Source of the DNA: Candidatus Moraniibacteriota bacterium
GTDB taxonomy: Bacteria > Patescibacteriota > Minisyncoccia > Moranbacterales > UBA9337
NCBI GenBank assembly: GCA_003507475.1
Contig: DNVQ01000049.1
Coordinates: forward strand, 1-10,971
Direction of reading: 5' to 3'
DNA: 10,971 nucleotides
A program made the position numbers and the translations under genes. Positions 4,890 through 10,896 of the stretch are shown piece after piece; the first letter of the stretch is position 1, and every line of letters starts with the position of its first letter. Below the pieces are notes generated by a model, which ran no database searches, was not told the origin of the DNA, and saw only the letters and a program-made list of their open reading frames with translations.

Positions 4890-6286
4890 ACTACTTAAAA
4901 ACAGTAAAAGATGGGGAAAGATTTATACTCAAGGACTTGTTTTTCTTAAAAGTTGAGCAAGGAAATTGGGAAACACATAAGCTTAAGGAAGAAATAGAGA
5001 GTTTTGAATTTCAAAGAGTTTCTCCTATGTTAAATGGAGGAACTTTTATGCGTAAAAATCTTGAGGATTATTTACAGATTATTGTTGAGAGAAAATTATT
5101 AGAGCGTTGGAGATATGATAATTTTCACCTAAATAGAGTTGCGGAGTTAAAAGAGAAATCCGTAGAAAATATATTTAGTCAAACACCAGAATATGATATA
5201 GCTAATGGGGAACAATCAAGAGACCAGTTCTTCTTAAATGCCAGGACATCCGACATGGGTTTTGATAGTGCTACTAAAGTTATAGATTATATAGTTGAAA
5301 ATATTCATAAATATTCTTTGATAAATGAATTTTCTGGAATATATAATGGACTTCGAGATGATTTAGTATATGAAGTGATTTTCTTATTAAATAGTAAGGG
5401 TTGGAAAGACAAAGAAGGAAATTCATATCAAAACATCGACGATTATATTTCTTTGATAGCAAAGAGAATATTTGGTGAAGATGAATACAGTAACAAGGGT
5501 ATTTTCGACGCTTTCATTAATGCTGAGCGAGGAATTTTAGGGATATTAGATGCTTCTAGATTTTTATCTGCATGTGATAGAAGTGGTAGTTCAGATAATT
5601 GGAATCTTTATCGTTCGCTTGATAATTATGGAAAAGAAAAGAAGTCCAATTCGAAGAGAATGCTCGGACAAAAACTCTTTGCCGTTTTTAAAAATGAATA
5701 TATTAATAAAAATCTCAACTTTTTAGAAAAAATAGAACAATTATCTGAGGAAGAATTACTTGGTGATTTCAAAGATTATATATTGAAAGAATTTAAAAGA
5801 AAAAATGCCAGTTTTGATAGTGAAGTGTCTAAAATTAAAAGTAGCATTGCTGGTCATATGTTATATCAATTTGGAAGAACTGACGATGCCATAGGGATGT
5901 TAAATATAGAAGGTAATGACGATAAAGGAGAAATTTCAGGAGAGATACAAAAATATTTGTTTAATGTGTGTTTCAATATTGAAAAAGATATAGCTAATTG
6001 TAGATATTTTATAAATTACTTACTCGCAAGTTTTTCTTGGGTTCATGAAATACGCGGAACAGAATATGTCCCATTAATTTCAGAGTTTAAGAAAGCTTTT
6101 AATGAAGAGTTGCTAAAAAATTACTGGCTAAAAAACTCAGAAAAAATAAAAAAATATCTAACTGGCTTATCCATAGATACCAAGGTATTTACTTATAATT
6201 ATGTAGCAAACTATGAAGATGATCTGGATAAATTATTTAATGAGCTGGATAAATTGAATTTAGATAGTGACGTGTCTAAAATTTAG
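4793..6286 (+). CDS. C-terminal half of the KAP NTPase (continuation after the frameshift)
   Basis: This frame is open from 4793 (after a TGA at 4790) and overlaps the 5' part by about 100 bases. The only early start is a TTG at 4820 with no Shine-Dalgarno site, which argues against an independent gene. If joined at the T-run it contributes 489 residues. The sequence is helical and charged with no catalytic motif that I recognise. R-F-L-N-Y-L-K followed by E-R-F-I-L-K-D-L-F resembles the segment after the NTPase core in other long KAP proteins. The C-terminal portion, rich in Lys, Glu and aromatic residues, may sense a target or bind the partner encoded three bases downstream. Its A+T-rich codon use matches the 5' part. 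Confidence 0.75.
   Translation, partial: NRWFIWFFSLERNEDYSQHKDNLRYKNSERFLNYLKTVKDGERFILKDLFFLKVEQGNWETHKLKEEIESFEFQRVSPMLNGGTFMRKNLEDYLQIIVERKLLERWRYDNFHLNRVAELKEKSVENIFSQTPEYDIANGEQSRDQFFLNARTSDMGFDSATKVIDYIVENIHKYSLINEFSGIYNGLRDDLVYEVIFLLNSKGWKDKEGNSYQNIDDYISLIAKRIFGEDEYSNKGIFDAFINAERGILGILDASRFLSACDRSGSSDNWNLYRSLDNYGKEKKSNSKRMLGQKLFAVFKNEYINKNLNFLEKIEQLSEEELLGDFKDYILKEFKRKNASFDSEVSKIKSSIAGHMLYQFGRTDDAIGMLNIEGNDDKGEISGEIQKYLFNVCFNIEKDIANCRYFINYLLASFSWVHEIRGTEYVPLISEFKKAFNEELLKNYWLKNSEKIKKYLTGLSIDTKVFTYNYVANYEDDLDKLFNELDKLNLDSDVSKI
4811..4817 (+). other. Run of seven T where the KAP gene loses frame
   Basis: Frame 0 reads GGT-TTT-TTT-CCT here, so the run has the form X-XXY-YYZ (T-TTT-TTT) of a -1 slippery site. 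Slipping back one base, or one extra T in the run, joins the two open frames directly (..G-F-F-S-L-E-R-N-E-D..). A weak 6-bp stem (CGAAGA 4831-4836 with TCTTCG 4858-4863) lies downstream. Programmed frameshifting, phase variation, a recent mutation and an assembly error are all possible. Confidence 0.6.
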
Positions 6287-6289
6287 AAA

Positions 6290-6886
6290 ATGAAAAAAAT
6301 AGATAAGATTAGAAAATTATTTAATTTATTGAGGGGAATTCCAATGGAAAAAATGCCTCATTTTTTGATATTTACTGAAAATGAGTATGTGGTTAGTGGT
6401 AAAAATAATGCACATTGTAGTTTTTCAGCTTATCCGAACGAAGATGAATTTTTTCATTTAAGTTTTTCAAATGACTGTAAGTTTAGAGGTAAGGTACTCG
6501 AAATATTTTCAAAGTTTGAATTTATTATTAATGAGATGGTTAGAGCACATTTTAATCTAAGAAATAGAGTGGATTTTGATGATATTCTTCTATCTTTGGA
6601 TTTATTCATAAAAATAAAATATTTAACAAAGTGGCAGTTAATTAACAAGAAGCAAAAAGATAGAATTATTAAACTTAAAGAAGTTAGAAATTCTTTAGCT
6701 CATAGTTGGGTTGGCTCTTTGTACTATGACGGAAAATTATTAAACGAGTCTTCATTTAACGAATTTAAAGATGACCTTATAGATTTTTGGAAATATTTAT
6801 TGACTGAGTATAGAAAATATCAGCCAGATATAGATTTGCAAATTGAAGATATTATTACCTTAAGGGAGGAATTGGGCATAAAATAG
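6290..6886 (+). CDS. Putative HEPN-domain protein (RNase effector candidate)
   Basis: The 198-residue product has an N-terminal strand-rich part (about 20-65) and then an all-helical region. That region carries K-x-x-R133-N134-S-L-A-H138-S-W, an exact R-N-x-x-x-H motif of the HEPN type, placed at the start of the last helices as in that fold. The first HEPN helix would be K-V-L-E-I-F-S-K-F-E-F-I-I-N-E-M-V (68-84). HEPN proteins are commonly dimeric metal-independent RNases in toxin, CRISPR and abortive-infection systems. The gene starts three bases after the KAP stop, so the two are almost surely co-expressed. ATG 6290 has no Shine-Dalgarno site. ATG 6344 (M19) has GAGGGG seven bases before it and could be the real start. 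The fold call rests on the motif and helix pattern only. Confidence 0.65.
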   Translation: MKKIDKIRKLFNLLRGIPMEKMPHFLIFTENEYVVSGKNNAHCSFSAYPNEDEFFHLSFSNDCKFRGKVLEIFSKFEFIINEMVRAHFNLRNRVDFDDILLSLDLFIKIKYLTKWQLINKKQKDRIIKLKEVRNSLAHSWVGSLYYDGKLLNESSFNEFKDDLIDFWKYLLTEYRKYQPDIDLQIEDIITLREELGIK

Positions 6887-6891
6887 TTAAG

Positions 6892-6989
6892 TTATCTATT
6901 TAGCAATTCTTCCATCAGTTTTAAGGAATATTCAATATTAGGATAAGAATCGATAAGATTTGCATTTCCAAACTTGGACTATTTGTCGA
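6892..6989 (-). pseudogene. Right 89-bp direct repeat: 3' end of the same unrecognised gene
   Basis: 6901-6989 pairs with 3082-3170 as an ungapped direct repeat. On the minus strand it encodes 28 open codons, S-K-F-G-N-A-N-L-I-D-S-Y-P-N-I-E and on to L-L-N-R, ending in TAA at 6892-6894; a TAG lies immediately upstream, so only the gene end is left. It lies five bases after the HEPN stop codon, back to back with that gene. No family is recognised. Confidence 0.6.
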
Positions 6990-6999
6990 ATATAAAAAG

Positions 7000-7027
7000 A
7001 AAAGCACTTCTTCTGAAATGCTTTTTT
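7000..7027. terminator. Bidirectional rho-independent terminator
   Basis: AAAAGCA (7000-7006) pairs with TGCTTTT (7019-7025), with an inner TTC/GAA pairing, and a T-run follows on each strand. It can close the KAP-HEPN transcript on the plus strand and the DUF2975 operon on the minus strand. Confidence 0.75.
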
Positions 7028-7069
7028 TATTTGAGATATTAATTTTAATTTAAGACTATTGCCAAGAGT

Positions 7070-7534
7070 TTATTTTTTATCTATGGCTTTTTGTAAATTC
7101 TTTTCAAGTACGATTGCGACAGTGGCAACTATGACAGAAATAAAAATGATAACAAGACCCATCATCACACCGCCTGCGATATCTTCCTCCACTTTGCGTT
7201 GAATAATAATAAGGTAGCCTTCCGCTCCTACAACAAAACAGATAATAGTTATGGCGCAATATTTTATAGTTCGCAAAGCTTTGATAGCCGGTTGTGAAAA
7301 AATTTTATTTTGTCTGGCATATTCTAAAACTTTGAAAGCTTGGTAGAGTGCTATAAAAAATGGAATGGAAGCTATATATGCATATATTAAAAAGGCATCT
7401 TTGAAATAAATCTCAAAGAGTGTAGAGTTCACATTTCTGCCTTCGAGCTGGGGTTCCCAAAGCATAAAGATAAAAGTGCCGATACCGATGAGCACAATGA
7501 TTGTTTGAAGAAATATTGTTGAAATTCTTTTCAT
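7070..7534 (-). CDS. DUF2975 membrane protein (distal copy)
   Basis: The 154-residue product matches the DUF2975 pattern of four membrane helices: about 7-26, 47-67, 88-108 and 122-143. The family-type S-I-P-F-F-I-A-L-Y-Q-A-F-K-V-L stretch (56-70) comes before a charged loop, and A-L-R-T-I-K-Y-C-A (85-93) follows. Function is unknown, but the family is regularly encoded next to a small YozG-like Xre regulator, as here. It is the last gene of a three-gene minus-strand operon, 48 bases after the regulator, and lacks a Shine-Dalgarno site. The copy at 7797-8267 is a clear paralogue (shared I-P-F-F-x-A-L-Y-Q-A, I-K-Y-C-A and G-x-V-I-I-F-x-S), so this is a duplication or a heterodimer pair. Confidence 0.88.
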   Translation of the reverse strand: MKRISTIFLQTIIVLIGIGTFIFMLWEPQLEGRNVNSTLFEIYFKDAFLIYAYIASIPFFIALYQAFKVLEYARQNKIFSQPAIKALRTIKYCAITIICFVVGAEGYLIIIQRKVEEDIAGGVMMGLVIIFISVIVATVAIVLEKNLQKAIDKK

Positions 7535-7582
7535 AAGGGATGATTATAAATTTTTAAATGTTTTTCTTATTAGAGAAATTTA

Positions 7583-7786
7583 TTATTTTTTGTACTCTAA
7601 GATATCTCCCGGCTGACAATCCAGAGCTTTACAAATTGCTTCAAGGGTGGATAGTCGGATGGCTTTGGCTTTTCCATTTTTGAGGATGGAAATGTTAGCC
7701 ATTGTTATTCCAACTTTTTGGGAAAGTTCAGTGACGCTCATTTTCTTTTTTGCCAGCATCACGTCAATATTTATTATAATTGCCAT
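7583..7786 (-). CDS. Cro/CI-type (Xre) transcriptional regulator, YozG-like
   Basis: The 67-residue protein is a single helix-turn-helix domain. After a short strand (M-A-I-I-I-N-I-D) come M-L-A-K-K-K-M-S-V-T-E-L-S-Q-K-V-G-I-T (helices 1-2), then the recognition helix region M-A-N-I-S-I-L-K-N-G-K (29-39). L-S-T-L-E-A-I-C-K-A-L-D-C-Q-P-G-D-I-L-E-Y is the standard end. No ligand or oligomerisation domain is present. It starts ten bases after the stop of the upstream DUF2975 gene without a Shine-Dalgarno site, so translation is probably coupled. It likely controls its own operon, and the direct repeats at 8310-8340 are a candidate operator. Confidence 0.93.
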   Translation of the reverse strand: MAIIINIDVMLAKKKMSVTELSQKVGITMANISILKNGKAKAIRLSTLEAICKALDCQPGDILEYKK

Positions 7787-7796
7787 ATGTTTTTAG

Positions 7797-8267
7797 TTAA
7801 ATCATTAAATCGTTTTCGGATTTTATTTCCGTGGCATTTTGTAAAAGTTTTTGAAGCACCGCCGCAAATGTCGCTATTACTATGGAAGAAAAAATAATAA
7901 CAAAACCCAATGCCACAACTCCAGGAGCATCATCTCTATCTCCCACGTAAAATATATAGGGCATCCCTATTGTAAATAAGGCGCTAATTGTGACTGCGCA
8001 GTATTTTATATTCTTTAAGGCTTTGACTGATAATTCTGAAAAGGCTTTATTTTTGTCGATATAATTTAATAGTTTTATAGCTTGATAGAGGGCAAAGAAA
8101 AATGGAATTGCAGTAACATAGAGACCCAGAAAAATGTAACCGTAATCAAAATCTCCCCTTAGCTCTGATTTGATGAGAAGGGGCAGGGCAAAAACACATA
8201 TAGCCAAAACCGCTGCTCCAATTAAAGTAATGACTCCCTTTAAAAACAATGTTGATCCTTGTTTCAT
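7797..8267 (-). CDS. DUF2975 membrane protein (promoter-proximal copy)
   Basis: The 156-residue product has four membrane helices (about 9-30, 42-66, 88-108, 118-143) and the same landmarks as its downstream paralogue: I-P-F-F-F-A-L-Y-Q-A-I-K-L-L at 54-67 and A-L-K-N-I-K-Y-C-A at 84-92. It is the first gene of the operon, 28 bases downstream of the -10 box at 8296-8301. Family function is unknown; a signalling or stress role together with the Xre regulator is an inference from the conserved pairing. Confidence 0.88.
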   Translation of the reverse strand: MKQGSTLFLKGVITLIGAAVLAICVFALPLLIKSELRGDFDYGYIFLGLYVTAIPFFFALYQAIKLLNYIDKNKAFSELSVKALKNIKYCAVTISALFTIGMPYIFYVGDRDDAPGVVALGFVIIFSSIVIATFAAVLQKLLQNATEIKSENDLMI

Positions 8268-8295
8268 AAAAGTAATATTAATTATTTATATTTGT

Positions 8296-8324
8296 ATAGT
8301 ATTTCATTCTTTATCGTTTGTCAA
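8296..8324 (-). promoter_or_regulatory. Near-consensus sigma70 promoter of the DUF2975-Xre operon
   Basis: On the minus strand TTGACA (8324-8319) is followed after exactly 17 bases by TACTAT (8301-8296), five of six matching TATAAT. The start codon lies 28 bases downstream of the -10 box, which leaves a short leader. It is the best promoter match in the window. Confidence 0.8.
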
Positions 8325-8340
8325 TATGTTTTTATCGTTT
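8310..8340. promoter_or_regulatory. Two direct repeats TTTATCGTTT, 21 bp apart (candidate operator)
   Basis: TTTATCGTTT occurs at 8310-8319 and again at 8331-8340, two DNA turns apart, on either side of the -35 box. One copy touches the -35 hexamer and lies in the promoter spacer. This layout suits cooperative binding by the operon's own Xre protein. Binding is inferred. Confidence 0.5.
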
Positions 8341-8415
8341 TTAAATTTCCCAACTTTCTCTGGAAGAGGAACGGGTTAAAATATTTTTTTATCTATAAAT
8401 TTATTTTTTATTATG

Positions 8416-8424
8416 TGTTATAAT
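8416..8424 (+). promoter_or_regulatory. Extended -10 promoter for the bactofilin-like gene
   Basis: TGTTATAAT matches TGn-TATAAT and lies 61 bases before the start codon at 8486. No convincing -35 box is seen at 16-18 bases upstream. Confidence 0.45.
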
Positions 8425-8485
8425 ATAATCAAACAAATATCTTCTTGGGTTCATTTATTTATAAATAATTATTTATCATAAACAT

Positions 8486-9631
8486 ATGAAACAACAAACC
8501 AAGAAAATAATCTTTGCCATTGTATTGGCATTAAGTTTCTTGCCGACAGTCGTTTTTGGTTATGAGATAATTCGGGGAGAAACAGTTGTCATTTCAAGGC
8601 AACAACCAGTTGATGGAAATCTTTATGTGGCCGCGCAAAACATCACGATTGATCAAAATATCAATGGTGATGTTTTTTGTGCTGGACAGTCAGTGACGAT
8701 TAATGGAAACGTCCAAGGTTCAGTTTTTTGTGCGGGTCAGTCAATTGCTGTTAACGGAAATGTTGAGGGAAGTGTCAGGGTAGCTGGAAATACTATTATG
8801 ATTAATAGAGAAGTCGATGAAAATGTTATGGCTTTTGGGTCGGCGGTTAATTTGGAACAAGATGCTAGAGTCGGTTGGGATTTACTTATTGGGGCGGGAA
8901 GTGCTGTCATTAGAGGTGATATAAATAGAAGCGTTTATGGGGGTGGTGGAAATATTTTTATTGATGGGTTAGTGGGAGATGATGTTAAACTTGGATTGTC
9001 TGAGAAAATAGAAAATCAGAATCGACTAAGAATTGGAGAAAATGCTCGCATCGGTGGCAACGTTGAGTATCGATCAAGAAGCCAAGCCGAGGTCGCTCAG
9101 GGCGCCGAGATTAGTGGTGAAGTCAAGAAAAATGAAGTGAAAGATGCGAGGGAAAATAAAAAGAATAAATTTCTTGCATATATCATTGGAATAATTTATT
9201 CAATATTAGCGTCCTTGATAGTGGCATTTATTTTAATCGCTTTGTTTGGAGATGCGATAATATCTATTACAAATAGAATGCGTGAAAGAATTGGCGTTTC
9301 AATCGGTTGGGGACTATTATTGATGATTATTACGCCGGTTTTAATAACTTTGCTTTTTATAACTTTAATAGGTATTCCGTTAGCATTGATCCTTCTTGCT
9401 CTATGGTTTATAGCTATTTATTTTTCAGAAATTTTGGTGGGAATTTCAGTCGGACGATATATTCTCAAGAAGGATGGTAAGATAAATAAAAAATCTCTTT
9501 ACCTTTGTGCTTTGGTTGGAATATTCGTCAGTTGGATTGTCTTTTCTATTCCGTTTATCGGATGGCTTCTTTGGTTTGTAGCGATTTGGTGGGGATTGGG
9601 GGGAGTGTGGCTGACGTTAAAAAAAAGTTAG
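8486..9631 (+). CDS. Bactofilin-like polymer-forming protein with C-terminal membrane domain
   Basis: The 381-residue protein starts with a signal-peptide-like segment (K-K-I-I-F-A-I-V-L-A-L-S-F-L, cleavage probably after A/F-G near 25). Residues about 30-215 are short strand repeats of the right-handed beta-helix type seen in bactofilins: V-D-G-N-L-Y-V-A-A-Q-N-I-T-I, I-N-G-D-V-F-C-A-G-Q-S-V-T-I, V-Q-G-S-V-F-C-A-G-Q-S-I and so on. A charged linker (214-228) is followed by about five hydrophobic segments (229-256, 274-292, 293-320, 340-357, 358-376). This arrangement, with the repeats probably outside the cell and a membrane anchor behind, differs from cytosolic bactofilins. It is common in CPR and is often annotated as polymer-forming cytoskeletal protein. 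A role in the cell envelope is likely but unproven. It is monocistronic by layout and lacks a Shine-Dalgarno site. Confidence 0.85.
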   Translation: MKQQTKKIIFAIVLALSFLPTVVFGYEIIRGETVVISRQQPVDGNLYVAAQNITIDQNINGDVFCAGQSVTINGNVQGSVFCAGQSIAVNGNVEGSVRVAGNTIMINREVDENVMAFGSAVNLEQDARVGWDLLIGAGSAVIRGDINRSVYGGGGNIFIDGLVGDDVKLGLSEKIENQNRLRIGENARIGGNVEYRSRSQAEVAQGAEISGEVKKNEVKDARENKKNKFLAYIIGIIYSILASLIVAFILIALFGDAIISITNRMRERIGVSIGWGLLLMIITPVLITLLFITLIGIPLALILLALWFIAIYFSEILVGISVGRYILKKDGKINKKSLYLCALVGIFVSWIVFSIPFIGWLLWFVAIWWGLGGVWLTLKKS

Positions 9632-9693
9632 TGTTTTTAAAGTATTAGAGAATATACTTATCTTATAATTTTTTGTTATTATAATTTCTTACT

Positions 9694-9715
9694 AACTTTT
9701 TGACAGCAAAAAGTT
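9694..9715. repeat. Perfect 9-bp hairpin AACTTTTTG/CAAAAAGTT
   Basis: AACTTTTTG (9694-9702) and CAAAAAGTT (9707-9715) are perfect reverse complements around ACAG. The hairpin lies 63 bases after the bactofilin-like gene and introduces the long inverted repeat at 9721-9863. It lacks a following T-run, so it is not a typical terminator. Confidence 0.5.
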
Positions 9716-9720
9716 ACAAA

Positions 9721-9863
9721 AACTGCCACACGTACTCCTAAAATAAATAAATCTAACTCTCGTTCCGCTAAAACTTCAGACTCCGCATCCGCTTCGTAAC
9801 AAAGTTTCTTAACGCTCCCTCTCGAGTCGATTTATTTTATTTTAGTCGTAAAGTGTGGTAACT
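9721..9863. repeat. Long imperfect inverted repeat in a gene-free stretch
   Basis: The left arm 9721-9753 (AACTGCCACAC...CTAAAATAAATAAATC) is an imperfect reverse complement of the right arm 9829-9863 (GATTTATTTTATTTTAG...GTGTGGTAACTG). The 75 bases between are C-rich and T-rich, with ACTCTCGTTCCGC and ACGCTCCCTCTCGAG. No open frame of note lies in 9632-10072. The stretch could be a non-autonomous mobile repeat or a structured RNA. Confidence 0.5.
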
Positions 9864-9986
9864 GTATCTAATGTGTATTTGTGTATTTATTTAAAGCCTA
9901 TTTTAACTAAAGAATCCAGAATCCAACAGCATCGTTGGTGTTTTTTATTCAAAGAGGGGTAAAATAGTTTTGTGATTTAATTTTAA

Positions 9987-10019
9987 AAACCTCATCGACG
10001 TGCGCCGTCGATGAGGTTT
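9987..10019 (-). terminator. Strong rho-independent terminator of the NYN gene
   Basis: AAACCTCATCGACG (9987-10000) and CGTCGATGAGGTTT (10006-10019) form a perfect 14-bp stem with a five-base loop. On the minus strand a T-run follows (GGTTTTTAAAA). It lies 53 bases beyond the stop of the gene at 10073-10609. Confidence 0.85.
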
Positions 10020-10072
10020 GTTTTATCTTGCGTTGAAGATTTTGTAATTGTTAGAAAATTTACGTTAATTAT

Positions 10073-10609
10073 TTATTTTTTTTCGTAGAGATACTGGCTT
10101 ATGTCGATTTCATCCAATAAAACTAAATTGTTTGCACTTTTTCGCAATTCAGTGGAAACGGTTTTTTCTGATGAGATAACTTTTATCGGCATATTTAGTT
10201 TTTTCGCTTTTTGAATCAGATACGAAAAATCAGAATCTCCAGAGATGAGAATTATTTCGTCACAGGTGCCTTTTGACATGTGCCAGCAGGCATCGAAAGT
10301 AATTTCTACATCAAAATTGGCTTTGCATTTTATTTCTCCGTCTGGGAGTTTAATAAGTTTTTGCTCCTTGGTTACGATTTGAAAACCGATTTTTCCAAAA
10401 AAGTCGAAAAAAATTTGATGCTTGCTTGAGTTTTGTTTTTTTCCGATGTAAACTTTTTTTTCGATGACATAGTGTCCGAGGGTAAGTAACTGAATAAGTT
10501 TTTTGTAATCAGTTTTAAGTTTCGGAGAGATACCACGACTTTCTTTTATTATGCTGAGAGCACAATCAAGATTGGCAAGTTCAATTAGTAAAATGGCTCT
10601 ATTTGGCAT
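10073..10609 (-). CDS. NYN domain (PIN-like, LabA/DUF88) putative nuclease
   Basis: The 178-residue protein covers one NYN domain. The first strand A-I-L-L-I-E10-L-A-N13-L replaces the usual aspartate of I-D-x-x-N-L with glutamate. N-F-D100-V-E-I-T-F-D106-A is the second acidic cluster. D-E-I-I-L-I-S-G-D125-S-D127-F-S-Y-L-I (117-132) is the strongest signature, and V-S-T-E-L-R-K-S-A-N-N-L-V-L-L-D (151-166) is the usual C-terminal helix and strand. The family uses acidic residues to hold Mg2+ and is thought to cut RNA. Residues 60-95 contain an insertion with K-H-Q-I-F-F-D-F-F-G. The start is supported by GAGGA nine bases upstream on the minus strand. It is monocistronic, with a long leader and a strong terminator. 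Confidence 0.9.
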   Translation of the reverse strand: MPNRAILLIELANLDCALSIIKESRGISPKLKTDYKKLIQLLTLGHYVIEKKVYIGKKQNSSKHQIFFDFFGKIGFQIVTKEQKLIKLPDGEIKCKANFDVEITFDACWHMSKGTCDEIILISGDSDFSYLIQKAKKLNMPIKVISSEKTVSTELRKSANNLVLLDEIDISQYLYEKK

Positions 10610-10639
10610 TTTAAATATCCTCGATAAATTTTCTTGTGT

Positions 10640-10678
10640 TTAGTTGTTAAGTAGCTTTTGGTTTATGCACCGATGCAT
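10640..10678 (-). CDS. Possible 12-codon upstream ORF in the NYN leader
   Basis: On the minus strand AAGGAGGT (10688-10681) lies two bases before an ATG at 10678 that opens 12 codons and a TAA, ending 30 bases before the NYN start. The ribosome site is the closest match to the anti-Shine-Dalgarno in this part of the window, but the spacing is short. A GTG 11 bases from the GGAGG core would give a seven-codon alternative in another frame. Function as a leader peptide is speculative. Confidence 0.3.
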   Translation of the reverse strand: MHRCINQKLLNN

Positions 10679-10763
10679 TTACCTCCTTTTTCATCAGTGG
10701 ATGAGATTATGTGCAATTTTGTGCGATAAAAATGTTATTTTAAACAATCATAAAACCAGAAGT

Positions 10764-10772
10764 ATTATAGCA
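10764..10772 (-). promoter_or_regulatory. Extended -10 promoter for the NYN gene
   Basis: On the minus strand TGCTATAAT matches TGn-TATAAT. It would start transcription near 10757, giving a leader of about 150 bases that contains the possible upstream ORF. No good -35 box is seen. Confidence 0.45.
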
Positions 10773-10831
10773 CTATAGGGGAATAAGTAAAGGAGAATTT
10801 TGTTAGCATATTAGCACTTTTGATACAGTAC

Positions 10832-10862
10832 TTGACAATAATGTTATGTTTATATAACATAA
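10832..10862 (+). promoter_or_regulatory. Promoter with overlapping operator-like inverted repeat
   Basis: TTGACA (10832-10837) is followed after 17 bases by TAACAT (10855-10860). TTATGTT (10844-10850) and AACATAA (10856-10862) form a perfect 7-bp inverted repeat with a five-base spacer covering the -10 box. That position suits a repressor site. It lies about 35 bases before the start of the gene at the right edge. Confidence 0.6.
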
Positions 10863-10896
10863 AGTTATAATAATCTAACAATTAATAAATAAAAAA

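Noticed and set aside
8170-8379. 69-codon plus-strand frame over the promoter of the DUF2975 operon
   Set aside because: It overlaps a real gene antisense and a strong promoter, has no ribosome site, and has an implausible composition.
9640-9674. Weak stem AAGTAT/ATACTT with a later T-run after the bactofilin-like gene
   Set aside because: Six A/T-rich pairs with a gap before the T-run are too weak to call a terminator.
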